64,000 bases of DNA, from positions 1,051,765 to 1,115,764 of the forward strand of contig JAOQAE010000002.1 in assembly GCA_025963725.1 (NCBI GenBank), in the 5' to 3' direction. The notes under the pieces are model-generated. The model searched no databases, had not been told where the DNA came from, and saw only the letters and a program-made list of their open reading frames with translations. This document shows positions 7,085-16,166 of the stretch, piece after piece; within the stretch, counting starts at the first letter, position 1, and every line of letters starts with the position of its first letter. This DNA is from Bacteroidota bacterium. Lineage in GTDB: Bacteria > Bacteroidota > Bacteroidia > 2-12-FULL-35-15. A program made the position numbers and the translations under genes.

Positions 7085-9817
7085 TTACACATTGCCCCCT
7101 CTCACCTGGAGAGGGGATAAAGGGGTGAGGTCCCTTTTTTTAAATCCGAACTCAAGGATCCTGTCAATAAAATCATAGGGCTTGTACCCGTTGATCGCCG
7201 TTTGGTGAAAAATGCAGGTTGCAGGCGTCATTCCCGGGAGCGAGTTCACTTCAATGAAGACCACTTCCACTCTATCCGGGTTGTAGATCCTTACAAACGC
7301 ATCGATCCGGCAGTAGCCGTTCACGTTGAGCACTTTTGCAGCGGCACCAAGCGTTTCCTTTACTTTCGCGGAGATCTTCTGGCGCTCCTGATCATTTGTG
7401 GAATACCTTGCAGGCGTGATATTCTGGCCCTGCCCGGCAAGGAATTTCTCTTCCAGCGAAAGCACTTCCCCTTCGCTTAATGCTTCTGAAGCTTCAAACA
7501 CTTCATACTGCACATCGCCATTCTTATCGTATGTGGTGAGCATTCCGCCCGTGATCTCAAGGAAATGCGCTGCATCCCTTTTACTGATCAGCTCTTCCAC
7601 GAGAATAACTTTTTTCTGCGGGAATTCTTCTTTGTCTTTAATGTGCAATAGCTGCGCAGCGCTTTTGTCGAGCGCTTCCTGCTTCCGGAAGATCAGCGTT
7701 GCAAAAGCCTCGAACTCTTCCGCCGTTTTCACCTTTCGCACCGCGGAGCTGCAGCCGTCGTCAACGGGCTTTGCGATAAACGGATAATGGATCTTTTCCT
7801 TCAGCGTGCCCAGCACTTTTGCCTTATCTGCATTCCAGTCCTCCTCGGTCACCAGCAAATGCTCTGCGACTAAAAAACCGTTCTGCTGCAGCAATTCGTT
7901 TGTGCGGTATTTATCGATCGTGATCTGCGAGCTTTCCACTCCCGAGCCATTGTAAGGCAGTCCCACTTTTTCAAGCTGCGCCTGTACCGCGCCATCTTCG
8001 CCCGGGCGGCCGTGCAGCGCTATGAACACGCATTCCACAGTTTTTGCAAGCTCTTCGTATGTAAGGCGCTTCGGCTTTGCAAGGCTGTCGGCACTCGAAT
8101 ATTTTGTAGTGATCTCCGCGCATTCGGAAATGATCTGCTGCACCATTTCATGGATCTTATAATGCTCTATTTTTTCGCGGATGTCGTCGGCATTATCCTT
8201 CAGCAAAATGTTTACCGGGATCTGGTACATGATGTGCTCATCGGCGCTGCCCGTAAGGAACACAGGGATTGGTTCGTACTTCGCCGAGGAGGCCAGCTTC
8301 TCATAAATATTGCGCCCGCTTTCCACGGAAATGTGGCGCTCGGAAGAATAGCCCCCGAGGATCACAGCAACCTTTATCTTCTTCGTGTTGGCCGCTTTAT
8401 CCTGCTTGATCGCATCATCCAGCCTGCTGAGCAATGCATCGAACATTCCGCTGTTCCTGCTACCCAGGATGCGCTGCGCAAGCGAGGTGCGGATAATGTA
8501 AGTTAAGAACTGCGAAGGGTTCAGCCCGATCTCCGCCGCCTGGTGAAAGAAGAACGAGGAAGGCATCATTCCCGAAGTGGTGTTCGGGTCGTTCAGAAAT
8601 ATTTTTCCATCCGTTGAAAGAAAGCCGTCGATGCGTGCATACACATCGAAGCTCAATGCATGGAACAATTTTTCACATTCCTTGCGGATCGCCTGGATCT
8701 GCTCGTTCGGCAGGTCTATCGGCGTGATCTTGCGTGATAATCCCGGCAGGTATTTGGAGCGGTAATCAAATAATTCTTTTCCTTTTCTTATTTCTGTCGG
8801 CGGCAGGGCTATCGGCTTTCCGTGCTCATCCTGTGCTACAATGCAGGAAAACTCCTTGCCTTCAATGAAGCCTTCTATCAGCACTTTGCTTTCACCATCG
8901 AGCGCGGCAAGCACAGCGCCTTCTTTTTCGGATGCAAATAATTTATCGAGGTTAGCGATGAGATCGGCAGGATGATACACTTTCTGAACGCCTTCCGCGG
9001 AGCTCCACACGGTGAGCGGCATTCCGATCCCCTCGCGGATGTCGGCAAGCGTGCGTACAAAGCTGTTCTTCTGCTCTGCGCTTAAGCCATTCCACTCCGC
9101 AGCATCCACCCATTTTGTAAAAAGGGCTTTCTCGATGGCTTCCATGAATTTGAAATTATCCGCTTCATGCAGGATGCTCACGCCTATGGAAGAGCCTTGG
9201 TTGGCGGGCTTTATCACCAGCGGAAAACCGATCTCCGTTTTTGCGCGCTCAAATGCATTTTTGCAGTTTCCATTAATATAGCTGTCTCGCTCAACAGTAA
9301 AAAACTTCGGGCTGTTAAAGCCTGCATTCACCATGAGTTGCTTCTGCACGCTCTTGTCGATCCCGATGGCTGAAGGCAGTACCCCGGAGCCGGAATAAGG
9401 GATCCCGAGGTATTCGAACAAGCCCTGGATCTTTCCGTCTTCGCCGAAAGGCCCGTGCAGGCAGAGAAAAGCGAAATCGAAATGCTGCTTCAGATCACCC
9501 GCCTCTATCTTTTTCCCGATCTTATTGATCATTGCCAGCTGCTGCTCAGCGCTCACTTCGCCAGTTTGCTCGGCGTATACCTGGAAGTCGCCTTCCTTTG
9601 CAGGGATGAATTCAGCCGGCGGATAAAAATCGCGGATGCTGCCTTTGTAAACGAATTCCCAGTTGAGCAGCACAAAATTCCCGAAGCTGTCAACAAACAC
9701 CGGCACTGCTTCAAACAGCGATTTATTGAGGTTATCATAAACGGTTCTTCCGCCTGCGAATGAGATCTCGCGTTCCTTTGAAAAACCTCCGAAAATGATG
9801 CCTGTCCTGATCTTCAT
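7085..9817 (-). CDS. ddl: Tandem fusion of two D-alanine--D-alanine ligase modules
   Basis: The protein has 910 residues, about three times a usual Ddl (~300-360). Residues 1 to ~465 and ~478 to 892 are each a full ATP-grasp Ddl module: GGFSKEREIS with LHGPFGEDG, and GGYSSERHIS with LHGRPGEDG. Ddl makes the D-Ala-D-Ala dipeptide of peptidoglycan in the cytosol. The C-terminal copy keeps the metal-binding end motif F-I-E-V-N-S-L-P-G-M-T. The N-terminal copy reads F-L-N-D-P-N-T-T-S-G-M instead, so its activity or substrate may differ. The last ~18 residues (LTPLSPLQVRGG) are encoded by a dispersed palindromic repeat. It is the first gene of the PASTA/T9SS/RluD series. Confidence 0.92.
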   Translation of the reverse strand: MKIRTGIIFGGFSKEREISFAGGRTVYDNLNKSLFEAVPVFVDSFGNFVLLNWEFVYKGSIRDFYPPAEFIPAKEGDFQVYAEQTGEVSAEQQLAMINKIGKKIEAGDLKQHFDFAFLCLHGPFGEDGKIQGLFEYLGIPYSGSGVLPSAIGIDKSVQKQLMVNAGFNSPKFFTVERDSYINGNCKNAFERAKTEIGFPLVIKPANQGSSIGVSILHEADNFKFMEAIEKALFTKWVDAAEWNGLSAEQKNSFVRTLADIREGIGMPLTVWSSAEGVQKVYHPADLIANLDKLFASEKEGAVLAALDGESKVLIEGFIEGKEFSCIVAQDEHGKPIALPPTEIRKGKELFDYRSKYLPGLSRKITPIDLPNEQIQAIRKECEKLFHALSFDVYARIDGFLSTDGKIFLNDPNTTSGMMPSSFFFHQAAEIGLNPSQFLTYIIRTSLAQRILGSRNSGMFDALLSRLDDAIKQDKAANTKKIKVAVILGGYSSERHISVESGRNIYEKLASSAKYEPIPVFLTGSADEHIMYQIPVNILLKDNADDIREKIEHYKIHEMVQQIISECAEITTKYSSADSLAKPKRLTYEELAKTVECVFIALHGRPGEDGAVQAQLEKVGLPYNGSGVESSQITIDKYRTNELLQQNGFLVAEHLLVTEEDWNADKAKVLGTLKEKIHYPFIAKPVDDGCSSAVRKVKTAEEFEAFATLIFRKQEALDKSAAQLLHIKDKEEFPQKKVILVEELISKRDAAHFLEITGGMLTTYDKNGDVQYEVFEASEALSEGEVLSLEEKFLAGQGQNITPARYSTNDQERQKISAKVKETLGAAAKVLNVNGYCRIDAFVRIYNPDRVEVVFIEVNSLPGMTPATCIFHQTAINGYKPYDFIDRILEFGFKKRDLTPLSPLQVRGGNV
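7095..7140. repeat. Palindromic repeat unit overlapping the 3' end of the Ddl fusion
   Basis: An 8-bp stem CCCCTCTC/GAGAGGGG around ACCTG is followed by AAAGGGGTGAGGTCCC. This resembles the G-rich/C-rich palindromes at 53.1-53.4 and 55.8-55.9 kb in character, not in exact sequence. It encodes the odd C-terminal tail of the ligase and may also act as a terminator or mRNA end. Confidence 0.55.
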
Positions 9818-9976
9818 AATGATTTCTATAAAATTGTTCTATGCCTTGTAACGCTGAAGATCCCTGCGAGGGTTATTTAGCCGCAGATTCACAGATGCTT
9901 CATGTAATTTCCGCAGATTGGCCGCTTCGCGACCGGATTCAACGTAGTACAAATTTAACTGTAAGGAAGGGTTATT

Positions 9977-10555
9977 TCAGTGCAGCTGCTTTAAGTATTC
10001 AACAAGTTTATTAACTGCGAGAGCGCGGTGGGAGATCTTGTTCTTTTCTTCCAGCCCCATCTCGGCAAACGACCGTGTATGGCCATCGGGCTGAAAGATG
10101 GGATCATAGCCAAAGCCTTTGCCGCCACGCTTTTCGTGCAGGATCACGCCATTCACAAGGCCTTCGAACTGCCGCTCTTTACCATCGATCACCAGTGAGA
10201 CCACCGTTTTAAAACGCGCCTTCCTGTTGCTGATCCCGTTCAGCTCTGCAAGGATCTTATCCATGTTAAGGCCTGCATTCTTCTCTTCGCCCGCATATCG
10301 CGCCGAATACACTCCCGGCCGGCCATCCAGCGCCTCTACCTCCAGCCCGGTATCGTCGGCAAAGCAATTGTGCCCGTACTTTTCATACACATAAAATGCT
10401 TTTTGGGAAGCATTCCCTTCAATGGTTGGCTGTGTTTCGGGGATCTCTTCGATACAGTTAATATCTTTCAATCCCAGGAGCCTAACAATCGGCGGCACCA
10501 ATTGTTGGATCTCCGCTACTTTATTCGAATTGCCGGTGGCAAAAACTAATTCCAT
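9977..10555 (-). CDS. rdgB: RdgB/HAM1-type XTP/dITP pyrophosphatase
   Basis: This 192-residue enzyme hydrolyses non-canonical purine triphosphates (ITP, dITP, XTP) to monophosphates and keeps them out of nucleic acids. The family motifs are all present: FATGNSNKVAEI at the N-terminus, FADDTGLEVEALDGRPGVYS in the middle, FGYDPIF, and SHRALA near the end. Length is normal. It is divergent from the glycan operon; only 114 bp separate its ATG from that of neuB. Confidence 0.95.
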   Translation of the reverse strand: MELVFATGNSNKVAEIQQLVPPIVRLLGLKDINCIEEIPETQPTIEGNASQKAFYVYEKYGHNCFADDTGLEVEALDGRPGVYSARYAGEEKNAGLNMDKILAELNGISNRKARFKTVVSLVIDGKERQFEGLVNGVILHEKRGGKGFGYDPIFQPDGHTRSFAEMGLEEKNKISHRALAVNKLVEYLKQLH

Positions 10556-10591
10556 GCTGTGTTTTTTTTAATATGGTAAGCCTTCATTTCC

Positions 10592-10624
10592 TTGTCCAAT
10601 ATTAGCTAAAAATTGCTATTTTTG
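10592..10624 (+). promoter_or_regulatory. Bacteroidota-type promoter of the nonulosonate/glycan operon
   Basis: TTG at 10592-10594 and TATTTTTG at 10617-10624 fit the Bacteroidota -33/-7 pattern (TTG, then TAnnTTTG) with a 22-bp spacer. The box sits about 45 bases before the neuB ATG. It is the only good promoter I see before a run of about twenty same-strand genes. Confidence 0.6.
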
Positions 10625-10669
10625 AGCCTGTCCCGGAGTTAAATTTACGGGCTTCCTAAGTTTTACACT

Positions 10670-11677
10670 ATGATCCGGATTATAGCAGAAGCAGGCGTGA
10701 ACCATAACGGGGACATGCAGATTGCCAAACAGCTGATCGATGTCGCCTCTGAAGCAGGTGCGGATTATGTAAAATTCCAGACCTTTATCGCATCGCAGCT
10801 CGTGAGCGCCGATGCCCCTAAAGCGGCATACCAGCGGGAAGACAATACCGGCGGCAACCAGCTGGAAATGCTACAAAAGCTTGAGCTGAGCAGGGAGCAG
10901 CACATTGAGCTTGCTGAACACTGCCGGAAGAAAAACATTCATTTTTTATCTACCGCATTCGACCTTGAAAGCATTGGCCTGCTTACGGAACTCGGCATTA
11001 CGCTGTTCAAGGTCCCATCCGGCGAGATCACCAATCTTCCCTACTTAAAAAAGATCGGCAGCCTTGGAAAGGACGTGATCCTTTCCACCGGCATGTGCGT
11101 GATGGAAGAGATCACGGAAGCCATATCCGTATTGGTAAAAGCAGGTACCAACCGGGAGAACATCACCGTATTGCACTGCACCACCGACTACCCTACAAAA
11201 ATGCAGGATGTGAACCTCAAAGCGATGCTCAGCATCCGTGAGCAGCTGGATGTGAACATCGGCTATTCCGACCACACGCTGGGCATTGAGGTGCCTGTAG
11301 CTGCCGCTGCGCTGGGCGCACAGGTCATTGAAAAACATTTTACGCTCGACAGGGCTTTGCCCGGCCCCGACCACAAAGCCTCTCTCGAACCCGCTGAATT
11401 AAAGAACATGGTGACAGCCATCCGCAATATTGAAGAAGCGCTTGGAAGCGGTGCAAAACAGCCCACAGCCACCGAATTAGAAAACCGTATGGTAGCACGG
11501 AAAAGCATTCATGTTGCAAAGGCCCTTCCCCGGGGGCACGTGATCACTGAAGCTGACCTGGCGATGAAACGCCCGGGAACAGGGATCTCGCCAATGCTGC
11601 TGGAAAATATTCTCGGTAAAAGAACGCGTTCAGAGCTTAGCGCAGGCCACCTGTTAAGATGGGAGGAGCTGGAATGA
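10670..11677 (+). CDS. neuB: NeuB-family nonulosonic acid synthase (probable legionaminate synthase)
   Basis: NeuB-type enzymes condense a six-carbon amino sugar with phosphoenolpyruvate to a nine-carbon sialic-acid-like sugar. The 335-residue protein has the NeuB barrel (EAGVNHNGD at 7-15, KFQTF, STAFD, KVPSGE, STGM, HCTTDYPT, GYSDHT, EKHFTLD) and a C-terminal SAF antifreeze-like domain from about 280. Because 4,6-dehydratase and aminotransferase genes sit in the same operon, the substrate is probably a 2,4-diacetamido-2,4,6-trideoxymannose (LegI role) and not ManNAc. It is the first gene after the promoter and overlaps the 2-epimerase by ATGA. Confidence 0.9.
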   Translation: MIRIIAEAGVNHNGDMQIAKQLIDVASEAGADYVKFQTFIASQLVSADAPKAAYQREDNTGGNQLEMLQKLELSREQHIELAEHCRKKNIHFLSTAFDLESIGLLTELGITLFKVPSGEITNLPYLKKIGSLGKDVILSTGMCVMEEITEAISVLVKAGTNRENITVLHCTTDYPTKMQDVNLKAMLSIREQLDVNIGYSDHTLGIEVPVAAAALGAQVIEKHFTLDRALPGPDHKASLEPAELKNMVTAIRNIEEALGSGAKQPTATELENRMVARKSIHVAKALPRGHVITEADLAMKRPGTGISPMLLENILGKRTRSELSAGHLLRWEELE

Positions 11678-12774
11678 GGATCACCGTATTAACCAGCTCC
11701 CGCGCCGATTACAGCATTTATCTCCCTTTGCTGAAAAAGCTGAAGGCAGACAATTATTTTGAGCTGCGGATCATCGCATTCGGCACTCATCTTTCACACC
11801 GGCACGGCTATACCCTGAATGCCATTCTCAACGACGGCTTTGAGGTGGTGCACCGCGTGATCACCCTTCCCAAAGGCGATACCCCAAAGATGATCGCAGA
11901 AGCTATGGCATCCGCCACCGCTGAGTTTGCAGAGATCTGGGAAACCGAAAAAGCGCTTACCGACCTGGTGTTTTGCCTCGGCGACCGCTATGAGATGTTT
12001 GCCGCCGTTGCCGCTTCCGTTCCTTTCACGATCCCTGTCGCGCACCTGCATGGCGGGGAAACAACACTTGGCGCGATCGATAATTCGTTCCGGCATGCCA
12101 TCACTGCCATGTCGCGCTACCATTTTGTATCCACTGCAAAGAGCGCTGAGCGGGTTGCACAGATCACCGGCAGCACAGAGCATATTTATCACGTAGGAGC
12201 CATGAGCCTCGACAACCTGCGGGAGATCACGCTGCTTTCAAAAGAAGAATTCAAAGAACGGTTTTCCATCTTTCCGGAAAATCCTATCCTCGTCACCTTT
12301 CATCCTGAAACCATTTCCTTTTCAAAAAATGAGCTGTATGTGAAAGAGCTGATCGCTGCGCTCGAAGGGATCGATCAGCAGGTCATCATCACCATGCCGA
12401 ATGCGGATACCGGGAATGAGCAGATCCGGAAGGCATTAGAGGACTTTGCCGGCCGGAAGGAAAATGTGCATGCCGTTGAATCGCTCGGAACACAGGGTTA
12501 TTTTTCCTGCATTGCGCAGAGTGCTTTTTTACTTGGAAATTCCTCGAGCGGGATCATTGAGGCCGCCTCCTTCGGGAAATATGTGATCAACCTCGGAAGC
12601 CGCCAGGAAGGCCGTGAAGCCGGAGAGAACGTGCTCCACCGCGCTTTTGAAAAAGACGCGATCCTCGAAGCTATCCGGCAGATCGGCACACTGCCGCCGC
12701 TAAAAAAAGAAAACCTTTATGGCGATGGCCGGACGAGTGAAAAAATCGTAAGCATATTAAAAACAATTGGCTAA
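11674..12774 (+). CDS. neuC: NeuC/LegG-type UDP- (or GDP-) sugar 2-epimerase, hydrolysing
   Basis: The enzyme inverts C2 of a nucleotide-linked N-acetyl sugar and releases the free manno-sugar that feeds NeuB. The start MRITVLTSSRADYSIY overlaps the neuB stop by ATGA; an ATG 15 bases earlier would add only five residues and a worse start. About 366 residues long. Motifs of the UDP-GlcNAc 2-epimerase fold are clear: CLGDRYEMF, HLHGGETTLGAIDNSFRHA and GNSSSGIIEAASFG. Given the LegB and LegC neighbours, it probably takes the 2,4-diacetamido-6-deoxy intermediate (LegG role). Confidence 0.9.
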   Translation: MRITVLTSSRADYSIYLPLLKKLKADNYFELRIIAFGTHLSHRHGYTLNAILNDGFEVVHRVITLPKGDTPKMIAEAMASATAEFAEIWETEKALTDLVFCLGDRYEMFAAVAASVPFTIPVAHLHGGETTLGAIDNSFRHAITAMSRYHFVSTAKSAERVAQITGSTEHIYHVGAMSLDNLREITLLSKEEFKERFSIFPENPILVTFHPETISFSKNELYVKELIAALEGIDQQVIITMPNADTGNEQIRKALEDFAGRKENVHAVESLGTQGYFSCIAQSAFLLGNSSSGIIEAASFGKYVINLGSRQEGREAGENVLHRAFEKDAILEAIRQIGTLPPLKKENLYGDGRTSEKIVSILKTIG

Positions 12775-12784
12775 ATTTGAGAGG

Positions 12785-13411
12785 GTGAAACAGGACAAAA
12801 ATATTGTATTGATAGGTTATTCCGGGCATTCATTCGTGGTGCTGGAAACTTTCCGCGCCATGGGAAGAACCGTTTCTGCATACTGCGACCTTTCTGAAAA
12901 AGAGTATAACCCTTATAACCTCGGCTACGCCGGCAATGAAACGGAAGCCGGAGTGATCGAACAGCTGAAGGCTGCAGACTGCTTTGTTTCCATTGGCGAT
13001 AACCAATTGAGAAGGAAAGGCTACGAAAAGGCACGCGGCGCTTCCCTCTCCATCATAAACGCCGTTCATCCATCCGCGATCATCTCCGAAACCGCAGGCC
13101 TGGGGAATGGAGTAATGGTGGCTGCAGGTGTGATCATCAATGCGCAAAGCAGGATCGGGAATGCCGTGATCTGCAATACAGGCTGCATCATTGAGCATGA
13201 ATGCCGGATCGCAGACTTCGTGCACATTGCACCGGGCGCAGTGCTCTGCGGAAATGTATCTGTCGGTGAAGGAAGCTTTGTCGGCGCCAATTCAGTGATC
13301 AGGCAGGGGATCACCATCGGGAAAAATGTGATCATCGGTGCGGGCACAGTGATCACGAAAGACATTGCAGACGGAGCTAAAATAGCGGGGAACCCGCCAC
13401 GCATGCTGTAA
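12785..13411 (+). CDS. NeuD/PglD/LegH-type sugar O- or N-acetyltransferase
   Basis: The protein has a PglD-like N-terminal nucleotide-sugar binding domain (NIVLIGYSGHSFVV) and a C-terminal left-handed beta-helix of hexapeptide repeats (NAVICNTGCIIEHECRI, GEGSFVGANSVIRQG, IIGAGTVITKDI). It fits the N-acetyltransferase that acetylates the new 4-amino group of the UDP/GDP-sugar in legionaminate or pseudaminate-like pathways. There is no ATG near the start. GTG at 12785, 10 bases after the neuC stop, gives the best N-terminus; TTG at 12767, overlapping neuC, is the alternative. Confidence 0.85.
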   Translation: MKQDKNIVLIGYSGHSFVVLETFRAMGRTVSAYCDLSEKEYNPYNLGYAGNETEAGVIEQLKAADCFVSIGDNQLRRKGYEKARGASLSIINAVHPSAIISETAGLGNGVMVAAGVIINAQSRIGNAVICNTGCIIEHECRIADFVHIAPGAVLCGNVSVGEGSFVGANSVIRQGITIGKNVIIGAGTVITKDIADGAKIAGNPPRML

Positions 13412-13421
13412 AACAAAGAGA

Positions 13422-14468
13422 ATGAACGATTTTTCAAACCATATCATCAACCCCAACAGCTCCATTCAACAGGCCCTGCAGCAGCTTAACGACCTGTCGG
13501 AGAACCTCACGCTTTTTGTTGCGGATGAGAACCGGACACTTTCAGGCACTGTCACCGACGGCGATATCCGCCGGGGATTCCTTGCGGGCAAACAGCTTGG
13601 CGACAAGATCGACAGTGTAATGTTCAGGAACCCGCGCTTCATTCAACAAAGCGGATTTTTGCCGGGAGCCATCAGCCAGCTCAGGCAGGATGGCATTTTC
13701 GTTGTGCCTATCGTTGATGATGAAAAGCGGATCATCCGCATCATCAACCTGAAGGAGAAGCGCTCTGTGCTGCCGCTGAATGCGATCTTGATGGCAGGCG
13801 GAAAAGGATTAAGATTAAGGCCGCTTACCGACAATCTGCCGAAGCCATTGCTGAAAGTAGGCAATAAGCCGGTCATTGAACATAACATCGACCGCCTGAA
13901 TGCGTATGGCATCGAGAATATTGAAATTGCGGTGGGCTACATGGCCGGGAAGATAGAAGCTTACGTGGGCGACGGCTCCTCAAAAGGCCTGAACATAAAA
14001 TACATCCGTGAGAATGAGCCTTTGGGAACGATCGGCGCCGTAAAGCTCAGCAGTATGGATCATCACTCCTGCATCCTGCTGATGAATGCGGATGTGCTGA
14101 CCGACATCGACTTTGAAGACCTTTACGAGACGTTCATAAAACAGGATGCCGACATGATCGTAGCTTCCATTCCCTATAAGCTGGAAGTTCCTTACGGCGT
14201 GCTGGAAGTGGAAGGGGAATTGGTTACAGGGCTGAAGGAAAAACCGACCTACACCTATTATTCGAATGCGGGCATCTACATATTCAAAAAAGAATTGCTT
14301 GACCTGATCCCGGAAAAAGAATCGTACGATGCAACCGACCTGATGGAAAAGCTGCTGGCGCTGAAAAAGCGATTGGCATATTACCCGATCCTCGGTTACT
14401 GGCTCGACATAGGCAAACCCGACGATTTCAAAAAAGCGCAGGAAGACATCAAACACATTAAGCTGTAA
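13422..14468 (+). CDS. CBS-domain sugar-phosphate nucleotidyltransferase (PtmE-like)
   Basis: Residues 1-120 form a pair of CBS domains (SIQQALQQL, GTVTDGDIRRG, VPIVDDEKRI). Residues 121-348 form an NTP-transferase domain with LMAGGKGLRLRPLT, LPKPLLKVGNKPVIEH and NADVLTDIDF. This architecture matches PtmE of Campylobacter, the glucosamine-1-phosphate guanylyltransferase that starts the GDP-linked legionaminic acid route. I infer the same role here; the base specificity (GDP versus UDP) cannot be read off. It ends with TAATG shared with the CMP-transferase gene. Confidence 0.85.
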   Translation: MNDFSNHIINPNSSIQQALQQLNDLSENLTLFVADENRTLSGTVTDGDIRRGFLAGKQLGDKIDSVMFRNPRFIQQSGFLPGAISQLRQDGIFVVPIVDDEKRIIRIINLKEKRSVLPLNAILMAGGKGLRLRPLTDNLPKPLLKVGNKPVIEHNIDRLNAYGIENIEIAVGYMAGKIEAYVGDGSSKGLNIKYIRENEPLGTIGAVKLSSMDHHSCILLMNADVLTDIDFEDLYETFIKQDADMIVASIPYKLEVPYGVLEVEGELVTGLKEKPTYTYYSNAGIYIFKKELLDLIPEKESYDATDLMEKLLALKKRLAYYPILGYWLDIGKPDDFKKAQEDIKHIKL

Positions 14469-15160
14469 TGGATAGCTTGTTTCTGATCACCGCCCGCGGA
14501 GGCTCAAAAGGGATCCCGGGGAAAAACATAAAGCCGCTGGCCGGAAAGCCATTGATCCACTACGCGATCGATGTGGCAAGGAAATGTGCGGCCGATGAAT
14601 TTATTTGCGTGTCTACCGATGACGAAGCGATCATTGAATGCGTAAAGGAAAAAGGCCTGACAATACCTTTCAGGCGCCCTGCAAGCCTTGCCGCCGATAC
14701 GTCGGGATCCTACGAGGTGATCATGCATGCGCTGGAACATTACGCCGCTGCAGGAAAAAGATTCCGGAACGTGGTGCTGCTGCAGCCGACCTCGCCATTC
14801 CGCACTGCCGGGCATGTAAAGGAAGCGATGGCTCTTTATTCGGATGATCTTGACATGGTGGTCTCTGTAAAAAAAACGCAGGCAAATCCTTTCTATCTTT
14901 ATAAGGAAGATGAAAACGGGCTTTTACAAAAGCTTTCGGAAAGCACCTATGAACGGAGGCAGGATCTTCCCGAAGTGTTTGAGCTGAACGGCGCTGTGTA
15001 CGTTTTTAATGTGGCCTCGCTGGAAAAGCAGCCCATCAGCGCATTCAAAAAGATAAAGAAATATGTGATGCCTGAATTGAATTCGGTAGACATTGATGAT
15101 CCGATAGACTGGGAATGGTCGGAATTTTTAATTGAGAAGAAATTAATCCGCTTGGAATAA
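14468..15160 (+). CDS. neuA: CMP-nonulosonate cytidylyltransferase (NeuA/LegF family)
   Basis: The enzyme activates the nine-carbon sugar as its CMP derivative, the donor for glycosyltransferases. The 230-residue protein has the N-terminal CTP-binding motif ITARGGSKGIPGKNIKPL and later QPTSPFRT and ELNGAVYVF, all typical of acylneuraminate cytidylyltransferases. Length is normal. It follows the nucleotidyltransferase with a one-base overlap. In this setting the product is probably CMP-legionaminate or a relative. Confidence 0.92.
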   Translation: MDSLFLITARGGSKGIPGKNIKPLAGKPLIHYAIDVARKCAADEFICVSTDDEAIIECVKEKGLTIPFRRPASLAADTSGSYEVIMHALEHYAAAGKRFRNVVLLQPTSPFRTAGHVKEAMALYSDDLDMVVSVKKTQANPFYLYKEDENGLLQKLSESTYERRQDLPEVFELNGAVYVFNVASLEKQPISAFKKIKKYVMPELNSVDIDDPIDWEWSEFLIEKKLIRLE

Positions 15161-15161
15161 T

Positions 15162-16151
15162 ATGGAAAAAAAAGTTTTAGTTACAGGAGCTGATGGATTT
15201 ATAGGCAGCCATCTTGTGGAGCATTTGCTGCAAAAGGGCTATGCCGTGCGGGCATTTGTGCTGTATAACTCCTTTAACTCAAACGGATGGCTGGATTCGC
15301 TCCCTAAAGGCCTGCTCGCTAAGATTGAATTATTCGCAGGCGACATACGTGATCCGAACGGCGTGCGGCTGGCCATGCAGGACATCGACACGGTGTACCA
15401 TCTCGCCGCACTGATAGCGATCCCTTACAGCTATCATTCACCGGACAGCTATGTAGACGTGAACATCAAAGGAACGCTCAATGTTTTACAGGCAGCGCGC
15501 CTGCTGAATACCAAACGCGTGATCATTACCTCAACGTCGGAAGTATATGGAACTGCGCAATATGTGCCGATCGATGAAAAACATCCCTACCAGGGACAAT
15601 CGCCATACAGTGCGACAAAGATCGGTGCCGACAGGCTTGCAGAATCATTTTACCGCTCCTTTGAAATGCCGGTCACTATCGTTCGCCCGTTCAATACATA
15701 CGGCCCGCGGCAATCGGCGCGTGCGATCATCCCGACCATTATCACCCAGCTGCTGAACGGCTGCCGTGAAATTAAATTGGGAGACCTCAGCCCTACGCGT
15801 GACCTGTTGTTTGTGAAGGATACCGTGCGCGGATTTGAGATGATCGCCAACTCCGACAAAACAATCGGTGAAGAAATAAATATCGCTTCACAATCGGAGA
15901 TCTCCATCGGCGACCTTGCAAAAAACATCATTGCTAAAATTCAACCCGATGCAAAAATAATTACCGAGGAGATCCGCCTTCGCCCGGACAAAAGCGAAGT
16001 GAAGCGCCTGTTCGGCTCCAATGAAAAAATAAAGGCGCTCACCGGCTGGACGCCGGAGGTTGACCTTGAAAATGGAATTAAAGAAACCATCAGCTGGTTC
16101 TCAGAAAAAGAAAACCTGAAGCTTTATAAACATTCTGAATACACTATTTAA
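15162..16151 (+). CDS. legB: LegB-type nucleotide-sugar 4,6-dehydratase (extended SDR)
   Basis: An NAD-dependent short-chain dehydrogenase of 329 residues with the Rossmann motif TGADGFIGSHL at 7-17 and the catalytic Ser/Tyr/Lys set (TSTSEVYG, then YSATK). Other family segments are TYGPRQSARAIIPTII and DLLFVKDTVRGF. LegB removes water from GDP-GlcNAc to form a 4-keto-6-deoxy sugar, the first committed step. Assignment to LegB and not to a generic epimerase rests on operon context and on these segments. It lies 1 base after neuA and 15 bases before the aminotransferase. Confidence 0.87.
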   Translation: MEKKVLVTGADGFIGSHLVEHLLQKGYAVRAFVLYNSFNSNGWLDSLPKGLLAKIELFAGDIRDPNGVRLAMQDIDTVYHLAALIAIPYSYHSPDSYVDVNIKGTLNVLQAARLLNTKRVIITSTSEVYGTAQYVPIDEKHPYQGQSPYSATKIGADRLAESFYRSFEMPVTIVRPFNTYGPRQSARAIIPTIITQLLNGCREIKLGDLSPTRDLLFVKDTVRGFEMIANSDKTIGEEINIASQSEISIGDLAKNIIAKIQPDAKIITEEIRLRPDKSEVKRLFGSNEKIKALTGWTPEVDLENGIKETISWFSEKENLKLYKHSEYTI

Positions 16152-16166
16152 ACCGCGCCTCTCTGC

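Noticed and set aside
9888..9925. CCGCAGATTCACAGAT repeat before rdgB
   Set aside because: It resembles the CACAGATTCG family only in a few bases; too weak to call a copy.
10670..12774. True N-acetylneuraminic acid synthesis from ManNAc
   Set aside because: LegB-type dehydratase and LegC aminotransferase genes in the same operon point to a 5,7-diamino nonulosonate.
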